Shown here piece by piece: positions 44,254 to 53,000 of a stretch of 55,971 nucleotides of DNA (position 1 is the stretch's first letter; each line of letters begins with the position of its first letter). The stretch comes from CAZULF01 sp964621215 (GTDB lineage: Bacteria; Pseudomonadota; Gammaproteobacteria; UBA1113), in contig CAZULF010000001.1 of the NCBI GenBank assembly GCA_964621215.1, positions 1-55,971 of the forward strand, in the 5' to 3' direction. The position numbers were made by a program, and so were the translations under genes. The notes beneath the pieces were generated by a model. It did not search any database. It was not told the DNA's origin and saw nothing but the letters and a program-made list of their open reading frames with translations.

Positions 44254-44640
44254 ATGTGGGAATCTGAAGTTAGAGACTATGAAGTAGATTTTCAGGGTAT
44301 AGTAAACAATGCCGTGTATTTTAATTATTTAGACCATGCTCGTTATGTACTTTTCTTACAAAAAGGGATTAATTTGAAAGAATTTTCTGCGGCAGGTCGA
44401 CATTTAGTTTTAACCGAATGTACGATCAGATATAAAGCGTCTTTAACGCTGGGTGATATATTCACTGTTGAAACAATATTAGAAAAAATGAGTCCTGTGA
44501 AATATAAATGTCATCAAACAATATCGCGAAAGCAGGATGGAAAAGCATGTATCATTTCAGAAAGCTATCTTTGCATGGTGAAAGATGGAAAACCTATACG
44601 CGATGAAAGCCTATTAATGGTAATATCGTCACCCCAGTAG
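44254..44640 (+). CDS. Acyl-CoA thioesterase, 4HBT/YbgC hotdog family
   Basis: 128 residues. The signature DYEVDFQGIVNNAVYFNYLDHAR holds the catalytic Asp and the helix that follows, as in 4-hydroxybenzoyl-CoA thioesterase/YbgC. ATG 44254 has GGAGAAAG nine bases ahead, preferred over ATG 44239. Substrate unknown. Confidence 0.9.
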   Translation: MWESEVRDYEVDFQGIVNNAVYFNYLDHARYVLFLQKGINLKEFSAAGRHLVLTECTIRYKASLTLGDIFTVETILEKMSPVKYKCHQTISRKQDGKACIISESYLCMVKDGKPIRDESLLMVISSPQ

Positions 44641-44758
44641 ATAATGTATGTGAGGACACTCATTTGCTGAATCGAGGTGAGTCATATACAAATCACTTGA
44701 CTTTTGAATCTCGTACGATATTCTATCTGCTATATCAATAATAGCATAAGGTGCAGTT

Positions 44759-45214
44759 ATGAATAGAGTTCATTTTTATATATTTCAAGAAAATATAATA
44801 AAATCAATAAATTACAAACAAGACAACCATCTGGCTTCATTATTCAGTCATTCGATATCAGCGGGTTTTCCTTCGCCAGCCGATGACTATTTAGAAAAAC
44901 GTTTAGATTTAAATAAGCATTTAGTGAAAAATCCGGCGGCTACGTTTTTTGTACGTGTTGCGGGTGATTCAATGATAGGTGCGGGTATTCATGATGAAGA
45001 TTTGCTTGTCGTTGATAGAAGTTTGCGCGCTACCCATGGCAAAATTGTTATTGCCATTATTAATAATGAATTTACCGTAAAACGCTTAATAAAAAAATCA
45101 GGCAAAGTTTATTTAGTGCCAGAAAATTCAAATTATAAATCGATCGAGCTAAAAGAAGATATCGAAACAATTATTTGGGGCGTTGTTACAACCGTATTAC
45201 ACGATGTGAGATAA
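44759..45214 (+). CDS. umuD: UmuD-type SOS mutagenesis protein
   Basis: 151 residues. The self-cleavage site is A35-G36 (SISAGFPSP), the nucleophile S71 (AGDSMIGAGI) and the general base K108 (FTVKRL); the Ser-to-Lys spacing of 37 equals that of E. coli UmuD. After cleavage it joins UmuC as DNA polymerase V. I see no clear LexA box in the 118 bp upstream. One base separates it from umuC. Confidence 0.94.
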   Translation: MNRVHFYIFQENIIKSINYKQDNHLASLFSHSISAGFPSPADDYLEKRLDLNKHLVKNPAATFFVRVAGDSMIGAGIHDEDLLVVDRSLRATHGKIVIAIINNEFTVKRLIKKSGKVYLVPENSNYKSIELKEDIETIIWGVVTTVLHDVR

Positions 45215-45215
45215 A

Positions 45216-46472
45216 ATGTTTGCATTAGTCGATTGTAATAATTTTTATGCCTCATGTGAACGAGTGTTCAACCCTAAACTAAGGCAAAAACCCCTAATTA
45301 TATTATCTAATAACGATGGCTGTGTAATTGCACGCTCAAATGAGGCAAAAAAATTGGGTATTCCCATGGGGGCACCATTATTTAAATGCCAGCATATCGT
45401 AAAAAAGCATAAAATTATCGTGTTATCATCAAACTATACATTATATGGTGACATGTCAGATCGCGTTATGTATATACTAAAATATTACTTTCCTGATATT
45501 GAAATTTATTCGATTGATGAGGCATTTTTAAGATTAGATAATATGGCATTGAATGATAATGTGGAAAATTTTCTGCAAAACATACGTAATATTATTCTGC
45601 GATGGACAGGAATTCCAGTTTCAATTGGTGTGGCACAAACAAAAACATTAGCAAAGGTTGCGAATCACTATGCAAAAAAACACATAGATAATGGGGTGTT
45701 TTATTTAAGTAAGTCTACAGAGAATAAGGTTCTGGCTAACTTAGATATAACTGATATTTGGGGAGTAGGGCATAGACTGGGACGTCGTTTACAAGCGATG
45801 GGATATATCACCGCATTAGATTTAAAAATGGCGAATGCCAAAATAATACGTTCGCAATTCAGTGTTAATCTTGAGCGCACAATCAGAGAATTAAATGGAA
45901 TTGCTTGTTTTGATTTGGAAAGCATAGTGCCGAAACAAAGCATCATGTCATCGCGATCTTTTGGCAAGAAAGTCACAGAGTTTAATGAAGTATCGGCAGC
46001 ATTAGCACATTATGCTGCAATAGCCTGTGAAAAAATGCGTGCTCAAAACTCACTAACAGATCGAATAACGGTATTCGTACGGACAAGTCCACATGCGGAA
46101 CCTGCTTCAAAACGATATGAAAACTGTATCTCATTAGGTCTTGATGCGCCTACAGCAGATACGGGGCAGATTATACAATTAGCAATACAGGGTTTATCTA
46201 AAATATTTAAAGTTGGATATGAATATCAAAAAACAGGTATTTTTTTACAAAATTTAACACCTGATGCCGAACAACACTATTCGCTATTTGAAATAGCTAC
46301 AATAAATCGAACACAATTAATGCATACACTTGATTTTATCAACGAAAAAATGGGCGCGAGCACAGTATTTTACGCGGTTGAAGGTATTCAAAAAAATTGG
46401 AAATTAAAAGCGAATAAACGTACACCACGATATACTACTAACTGGGATGAACTTTTGACGGTGGGCGGCTAA
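45216..46472 (+). CDS. umuC: UmuC, DNA polymerase V catalytic subunit
   Basis: 418 residues. Y-family polymerase metal ligands D6 (ALVDCNNFYASCERVF) and D101-E102 (YSIDEAFLRL) keep the E. coli numbering. The helix-hairpin-helix (VGHRLGRRLQAMGY) and little-finger domain follow. It performs translesion synthesis with UmuD'. Confidence 0.96.
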   Translation: MFALVDCNNFYASCERVFNPKLRQKPLIILSNNDGCVIARSNEAKKLGIPMGAPLFKCQHIVKKHKIIVLSSNYTLYGDMSDRVMYILKYYFPDIEIYSIDEAFLRLDNMALNDNVENFLQNIRNIILRWTGIPVSIGVAQTKTLAKVANHYAKKHIDNGVFYLSKSTENKVLANLDITDIWGVGHRLGRRLQAMGYITALDLKMANAKIIRSQFSVNLERTIRELNGIACFDLESIVPKQSIMSSRSFGKKVTEFNEVSAALAHYAAIACEKMRAQNSLTDRITVFVRTSPHAEPASKRYENCISLGLDAPTADTGQIIQLAIQGLSKIFKVGYEYQKTGIFLQNLTPDAEQHYSLFEIATINRTQLMHTLDFINEKMGASTVFYAVEGIQKNWKLKANKRTPRYTTNWDELLTVGG

Positions 46473-46532
46473 GCTGATACGATAGTTTTAGATCATAATA
46501 GATGATCCCATATTAATTAGGAGACAATTTTC

Positions 46533-46877
46533 ATGACGAAACAGTACAAAGAAATTACACAAGATATTTCTGCTTCATTAGCAAAACTGCGTAAAGAAAT
46601 TCCGGATGTGATGAATGGTTTTAGTGCATTATCGCAAGCGGCAACCAAAGAGGGTGTGCTTGATAAAAAAACCAAAGAGTTAATCGCTCTTGCATTGGGA
46701 GTAGCTGCACGCTGTGATGGTTGTATTGGTTTTCATTCGCAAACTTTAGTGAAGTTGGGTGCATCACGAGAAGAGTTATTAGAGATGTTGGGTATGGCGA
46801 TTTATATGGGTGGTGGACCATCTTTAATGTATGCCGCGGAAGCGCTGACAGCGTTTGAACAATTCAGTAATCAATAA
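46533..46877 (+). CDS. Carboxymuconolactone decarboxylase-family (AhpD-like) protein
   Basis: 114 residues. The redox CxxC is C61-D-G-C64 with H68 (ARCDGCIGFHSQ), as in AhpD-type alkyl hydroperoxidase partners. No ahpC is adjacent; the peroxiredoxin at 49496 is the nearest redox gene. AGGAGA precedes the ATG. Confidence 0.92.
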   Translation: MTKQYKEITQDISASLAKLRKEIPDVMNGFSALSQAATKEGVLDKKTKELIALALGVAARCDGCIGFHSQTLVKLGASREELLEMLGMAIYMGGGPSLMYAAEALTAFEQFSNQ

Positions 46878-46886
46878 GGCATTATT

Positions 46887-47108
46887 ATGCAAAGTGTGGA
46901 AGATCAGAAAAACAATAAACATCCTCATTGCGCGGATCATTTAGCGAGAGAGTTATTGCTCATCAATATCGCTGGGTATAGGGCTTACAATAGCCGTATT
47001 GGTTATTGCTATATGTCCGGTAGGTTATTTAATATATTCTTACATGGAATAGTTTTAGAGTGTGCACATTTGAAGTGGACATTTTTAGACATGCTTGGTA
47101 CTATTTAG
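46887..47108 (+). CDS. Small ORF, possibly a frameshifted membrane protein
   Basis: 73 codons, ten bases after the AhpD-like gene. The first 20 residues (MQSVEDQKNNKHPHCADHLA) look genuine. After that, the +2 frame from about 46952 reads a clean TM segment (SLGIGLTIAVLVIAICPVGY) to a stop at 47052-47054, more protein-like than the annotated frame. A one-base frameshift near 46945-46955 would join them. Either a pseudogene or a sequencing error. Confidence 0.4.
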   Translation: MQSVEDQKNNKHPHCADHLARELLLINIAGYRAYNSRIGYCYMSGRLFNIFLHGIVLECAHLKWTFLDMLGTI

Positions 47109-47146
47109 TACAGTTTATAAGGTTAACCCAGGTATGAGGAACAAAC

Positions 47147-48151
47147 ATGCGCAACTATTCTATCATAACAATTCTTCTCAGCTTATGTATTCTTGGGCTA
47201 CCCATGACCTCACAAGCTACGCCAGCAAAGAAAACTATCCAATCTAATGCACCATTTAGCCCTTATGCAGATTTAACCATTAATGCGCATTGGGATGCAA
47301 ACTACCAAGATATGGAACCGATGGATCTATTGGCTATCAGCCAAACAAGTCATATCACGAATTATCATTTGGCATTTATTACTGACGCGGGCAATTGCCA
47401 ACCTGCATGGGGTGCTCAGTCGACGTACTCCACTCAAAGTGCATGGGGAAAACACCTTACCGATAATTTATTAAAAAATAATATTAAATTTACGATATCG
47501 TTTGGGGGAGCCACGGGAAATGACCTTTCTATGGGATGCACGACTTCACAATTGATCAATACCTACGAACAGATAATTACAACGTATCAGCCAGAAGGGT
47601 TGGATTTTGATATTGAAAATGGTACTGCCAATGTACCTAATGTAATGCTTGCACTACAAACCATACAAAAAGCACATCCTAAATTAAAGCTTAGTTTCAC
47701 TTTGCCAGTATTACCTGAAGGTTTAACTTATCAGGGACAAGATATTGTTAAGCAAGCTCAAGCGAATGGGTTGGATTTTGCGGTGAATATTATGGCAATG
47801 GATTATGGTCCAGCTTATACAGGTAATATGGGTGAATATGCAATTACAGCGGCTACCAATTTATTTTTATTCTTACAACAACTGTATCCGCAGCAAACTG
47901 ATGCAGCACTATGGCAAAAAGTGCAAGTAACACCGATGATTGGTGTCAATGATGTCAACATAGAACAATTTTTATTGACTGATGCAGATAAACTGGCTGC
48001 TTTTGCAAAACAACAACAATTAGGTTTATTGTCAATGTGGTCAGTCGCGCGCGATAACCCATGCGCAGATAAATGGGCCAGCCCGACCTGCAGCGGCAAT
48101 AACTTACAAAGCCATCCTTACGAGTATGCCGAGCATTTTTTGCAACAGTGA
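47147..48151 (+). CDS. Secreted GH18 chitinase-like protein
   Basis: 334 residues. A signal peptide (about 1-24) leads a GH18 barrel. The catalytic motif reads EGLDFDIE (150-157) against the DGxDxDxE consensus: catalytic E157 and the two inner Asp are present, while the first Asp is Glu. ISFGGATG and MAMDYGP are further family segments. Likely hydrolyses chitin or related N-acetylglucosamine polymers outside the cell; Legionella has comparable secreted chitinases. A small inverted repeat GTACTatttAGTAC lies 36 bases upstream (47098-47111). Confidence 0.9.
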   Translation: MRNYSIITILLSLCILGLPMTSQATPAKKTIQSNAPFSPYADLTINAHWDANYQDMEPMDLLAISQTSHITNYHLAFITDAGNCQPAWGAQSTYSTQSAWGKHLTDNLLKNNIKFTISFGGATGNDLSMGCTTSQLINTYEQIITTYQPEGLDFDIENGTANVPNVMLALQTIQKAHPKLKLSFTLPVLPEGLTYQGQDIVKQAQANGLDFAVNIMAMDYGPAYTGNMGEYAITAATNLFLFLQQLYPQQTDAALWQKVQVTPMIGVNDVNIEQFLLTDADKLAAFAKQQQLGLLSMWSVARDNPCADKWASPTCSGNNLQSHPYEYAEHFLQQ

Positions 48152-48240
48152 TGATGATTTTAGTCTGACCGGCGCACACATTTCATTGTGGCAAGCATTG
48201 AAAGCGTGCAGCTAACCATTTTCTTAGACAGGGATGTGTT

Positions 48241-49314
48241 ATGAAAAATATTCTTATTGTAGGTGCGGGACCTGTAGGTTTAACATGCGCTCTCGAGTTA
48301 GCGAGACAGAAACAAAGCGTTAGTATTATCGAGCAAAAAAATGAGCGTGAACATATCAGCAAAGCCATAGGGATCAATGCTCGTAGTTTGCATTTACTTG
48401 AATCTGCAGATATTACACCGCGCTTATTGGCAGCGGGGTTGAAAATCCAGAGTATGCATATGTATTACGGTATGCAGCAACAAATAACGTTAGATTTAGC
48501 GTTGCTGCCAAAGCCTTATAATTTCATGCTCGCACTACCTCAAGATCAAACGGAAGCTATTCTCGAAGCGCGTTTGCAAGAGCTAGGTGCTACTGTACAA
48601 CGCAACACAACATTAACCAGCTTAACGCAAGATGCTGAAGGTGTTACTGTCGAACTAGCACAAGCAGAGCAAAAACAAAATATTCATTATGATGCAGTTA
48701 TTGGTGCAGATGGTGCGCACAGCACAGTACGTAAGATGATAGGCCAACATTTTGTAGGTAAAACGTATCCAGAACACTGGAGCTTAGCGGATGTTCGTAT
48801 GGATTGGCCTTATGGCAACGCCGGGGGGCATGGTTTTACAGGTACAACAGGGCATGTCGGAGTCGTGATTCCAATGGGCGGCGATCGTTATCGATTAGTT
48901 GCTAATCATCCGGATCCTTTTAGTATTTTGCCGAAACCGTATACGATTCATGACATTATTTGGCAATCAAATTTTTCTATTGGCTGTCGCTTAGTGGGAA
49001 ATTATCAACAAGGCCACGTATTTTTAGCTGGTGATGCGGCACACATTCATACTCCCGTTGGCGGACGCGGAATGAATTTAGGTATCGAAGATGCCTGCAT
49101 TCTGGCACAATTGCTTGTTAACGATCAACAAGCTCAATACAACACGTTGCGCCGGCCCATCGGACGAAAGGTAGTGCGAATGACGGATATATTTTACCGT
49201 ATTTTATCGCTGAAAAATCCTCTCGGAATTTGGTGCCGCAATCATATAGTATTTCCATTATTAAAAACCAAAACATTGCAGAAGAAGCAACTCAAAGAAA
49301 TGGTGGGGAGTTAA
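48241..49314 (+). CDS. FAD-dependent aromatic-type monooxygenase
   Basis: 357 residues. FAD-binding GAGPVG (8-13), the DG motif (AVIGADGAHSTVRK) and GD motif (FLAGDAAHIHTPVGGRGMN) mark the PHBH/UbiH-like group. It lacks the C-terminal thioredoxin-like domain of phenol hydroxylases. Substrate unknown; no catabolic operon is adjacent. Confidence 0.9.
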   Translation: MKNILIVGAGPVGLTCALELARQKQSVSIIEQKNEREHISKAIGINARSLHLLESADITPRLLAAGLKIQSMHMYYGMQQQITLDLALLPKPYNFMLALPQDQTEAILEARLQELGATVQRNTTLTSLTQDAEGVTVELAQAEQKQNIHYDAVIGADGAHSTVRKMIGQHFVGKTYPEHWSLADVRMDWPYGNAGGHGFTGTTGHVGVVIPMGGDRYRLVANHPDPFSILPKPYTIHDIIWQSNFSIGCRLVGNYQQGHVFLAGDAAHIHTPVGGRGMNLGIEDACILAQLLVNDQQAQYNTLRRPIGRKVVRMTDIFYRILSLKNPLGIWCRNHIVFPLLKTKTLQKKQLKEMVGS

Positions 49315-49400
49315 CCTGTGTTAGATTTTTTAAATAGGGTGCACATTCATCAGGGGGATGGTATTATTGTTTTTGCCATCGCTTGCCTCTAATTTCAGTT

Positions 49401-49417
49401 GGTGACAATTTGTCACC
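49401..49417. promoter_or_regulatory. Perfect palindrome GGTGACA-ATT-TGTCACC
   Basis: A 7-bp inverted repeat in the 181-bp spacer between the convergent monooxygenase and bcp genes. It could be a protein site or a weak hairpin; no T tract follows directly. Confidence 0.35.
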
Positions 49418-49495
49418 GACTTACTACCTTCTTTTTGAAATCGAAATTAAATTTGAAGCGGTTGGCTCGAAATAATTACGATGAGCAGCAGGGAT

Positions 49496-49963
49496 TTAAA
49501 GCGATTTAATAGTTTCCAAAACTGCTGCGGCGTGGCCGGGTACTTTTACATTGCGCCATTCAGCTACGAGTTTTCCCTCTTTATCAATAAGAAAAGTGCT
49601 GCGTTGTATGCCCATTACTTTTTTACCGTACATATTTTTTTCTTTAATGACATCAAATAACTTACATAATGCTTCATCTTTATCACTGAGCAACGCAAAA
49701 GGAAAGGCATAATGGCATTTAAATTTCTCATGTGACGCTAATGAATCACGTGAAATACCGAAAATTTCAGTATGATGCTTACGAAACTCCGGGTATAGAT
49801 CACGGAAATTTTCACCTTCTAGTGTACAACCTGGCGTGTTATCTTTGGGATAAAAATAGAGAACGATATACTTGCCTCGTAGTTCAGATAATGTCATTAA
49901 CTTACCATTGGTTGCTTGCGCAGTAAAATCAGGTACCGTGTGATTTAGGCTAACAGTTGGCAT
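49496..49963 (-). CDS. bcp: Thioredoxin-dependent peroxiredoxin (Bcp/PrxQ)
   Basis: 155 residues. The peroxidatic C46 lies in TPGCTLEG. The usual resolving Cys five residues on is replaced by Glu (E51), but C83 in FKCHYAFPF matches the alpha-3 resolving position known in some PrxQ proteins. It reduces peroxides with thioredoxin. Confidence 0.95.
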   Translation of the reverse strand: MPTVSLNHTVPDFTAQATNGKLMTLSELRGKYIVLYFYPKDNTPGCTLEGENFRDLYPEFRKHHTEIFGISRDSLASHEKFKCHYAFPFALLSDKDEALCKLFDVIKEKNMYGKKVMGIQRSTFLIDKEGKLVAEWRNVKVPGHAAAVLETIKSL

Positions 49964-50086
49964 GATTGATGAACTCCTGGGTTTGTCTAAATTTACTCAT
50001 ATGATGCAATATGTTAGAATCTTAGCTATTATCAAATAATTTGTAAAATACGGCGCGTTTAATTCATTAATAGCCAAGGAAAATGC

Positions 50087-53000
50087 ATGAAAGGATTTAA
50101 TCAGATGATGGGATTACCATTTAATATTTGTCGCTTCGGTGTATTAAGTTTTATAGTTTTTTTAATCAGCTTTATCTCATCACCAGCTTTGGCGGCTTTT
50201 TCAACTACATGGACAGGTGCAAGCGGCATAATTTGGTCGAATAGTGGTAATTGGTCACCCGCTACGGTACCGGGGACAAGCCCAAGTCCTTTTGATACGG
50301 CTATTTTTTCAGGAACTGCGGTTAATACTACAGCAGCAAACACGGGTACAATCACTCTAGATACCTTGCAATATAACGCAGGAGCAACCACGTATGTTAT
50401 CAGTAATAGTGGCGCAGGTAATTTCACACTTGCGGGCACAGGTATTGTTAATAACTCCTCAAATACTCAGCAGATTGTAAACTCAGGCATCTTAACTTTT
50501 ACGAATAGTGCGAGTGCAGGCTCAAATATCCAAATAACCAATAATTCTGGCACAATCAACTTTCAAGGTTCTAGCACGGGAACCAATGCCTCTATTCTTA
50601 ACAACGGAACAGGGGTTATTGACATCTCTGGACTAACCGCATCAAGCACGAGCATTGGCGGTCTTGCAGGTACTGGCAGTGTTATTTTAGGCTCAAAAGA
50701 ACTACAAATCGGCGCAATAAATGCCAGTGGCTTGATCTCAGGTACTATTTCTGGTGTAGGTGGTCAGCTTACCAAAACAGGGACCGGTACTTTAACGCTT
50801 TCTGGCACTAATACCTATACGGGTGTAACCACCATTTCTGGGGGAACACTACAAATAGGTAATGGTGGTACCACAGGCAGTGTCAGCGGCGATATTGTCG
50901 ATAATGCAAGCCTGAGCTTTAGCCGCAGCGACAGTTTTACATACGGCGGTGATATTAGTGGGACAGGTACTATCGGCAAATTTGGTCTTGGAACATTAAC
51001 CTTAACCGGTAATACCACCACTACCGGCTTAACCACAGTTTCTGTTGGGTCAGTACAAATAGGGAATGGTGGTACCACAGGTAGTATTAGTGGTAATATT
51101 TCTCTTGCGAGTGGTACAACGAGTCTTACGTTTAATCGTTCAGATGATACCAGCTACGGCGGAAACATTAGTGGTGGAGGTTCTATTACCAAGAACAACA
51201 CTAACACCTTGACATTGACCGGTAGCACGACGACTTCGGGGACCACCACGATTTCTGGAGGGACATTACAAGTAGGTAATGGCGGTACCACGGGTAGTAT
51301 TAGCGGCAATATTACGGATAATGCTAATCTAGCTTTCGATCGTTCTAATTCGCTGACGTATGCCGGAGTTATTAGTGGTACCGGTTCAGTCAATCAAATA
51401 GGTACGGGTACAACTATTTTAACAGGCGCGAATACGTATTCAGGCGGTACCACCATTTCTGCGGGGACACTACAAATAGGTAATGGTGTAACTGGCAATG
51501 TGAGTGGGGATATTGTTGATAATAGCAATTTGATATTCAATCGTTCTACTCTGCTGGTGTACGCAGGCATTATTAGTGGCAGTGGTACTGTTACCAAACA
51601 GGGAATTGGAACATTAACGCTAACGGGCGATAGTACCTATGCGGGTACAACCACGATTTCTGCCGGTTCTCTGCGGCTAGGTAATGGCGGCACGAGTGGG
51701 AGTATTACAGGCAATATTGTTGATAATGCCAATCTAACCTTCAATCGTTCAGATAATACCAGTTACGGCGGTGTTATTAGTGGTAACGGCACAGTCACAA
51801 AGCAGGGTGCTGGTACATTAACATTGACAGGTAATAAGACGGGTACGGGTGTTACGACGATTTCTGCAGGGACCTTACAAATAGGCAATGGCGGCACGAG
51901 CGGTAGTATTGCTGGAAATATAGTTGATAATGCCAATCTAGCGTTTAATCGTTCTGATACGCTGACCTATGGCGGTGTTATTAGCGGCACAGGGGCTCTC
52001 AACCAAGCAGGTAGTGGTACAACTATTTTAACCAATACGAATACGTATTCAGGCGGTACCACGATTTCTGCAGGAACATTACAAATAGGTAATGGTGGTG
52101 CCACAGGTAGTATTAGCGGCAATGTTCTTGATAATGGCAATCTAGCTTTCAATCGTTCGGATGCAGTGACGTATGCTGGAACGATTAGTGGTAGTGGCGC
52201 TATCACCCAACTGGGTGCTGGCACGTTGACATTAACGGCGGATAATACCAATACAGGTACAACAACTATTTCAGCGGGTACTCTCCAGTTAGGTGCTGGC
52301 GGCACGAGCGGTAGTATTGCTGGAAATATAGTTGATAATGCCAATCTAGCGTTTAATCGTTCTGATACGCTGACCTATGGCGGTGTTATTAGCGGCACAG
52401 GGGCTCTCAACCAAGCAGGTAGTGGTACAACTATTTTAACAGGCGCGAATACGTATTCGGGCGGTACCACGATATCTGCGGGGACATTACAAATAGGTAA
52501 TGGTGGCTCAACCGGTAGCATTACAGGAAATATCGTTGATAATGGAAATCTGGTTTTTGATCTAGGTAATGCTTTCATCTATGACAGCGTTATTAGCGGT
52601 ACGGGCACAGTAATGCAATCAGGGACCAACGATCTTGTGCTCAACGGTGTTAATACTTATACGGGCGATACTAGCATTAATTCGGGAAAACTAATGTTGG
52701 GAGATGCGACACATACTACGGCCTCAGTCGCCGGAGATGTTTTGATTAATCCGAATGGAACACTTTCGGGTTACGGTACCGTGGGAGGGGATGTTATTAA
52801 TAATGGTACGTTGTCTCCTGGTGCCTCTATTGGTACGCTGACGATCAATGGCAATTATACGCAGTCGGCCACCGGGGATACTATTATAGAACTCAATGCA
52901 AATGGGACGTCTGATATTGTGAATATTCATGGTACAGCTTCATTGGATGGCACGATCTCAGTTAACGCGACGGAGGGTGGTTTTGCAAACTACTACACTT

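Noticed and set aside
50815..52578. Several Val/Pro-rich minus-strand ORFs
   Set aside because: They are shadows of the repetitive Gly/Thr/Asn-rich autotransporter frame on the plus strand.
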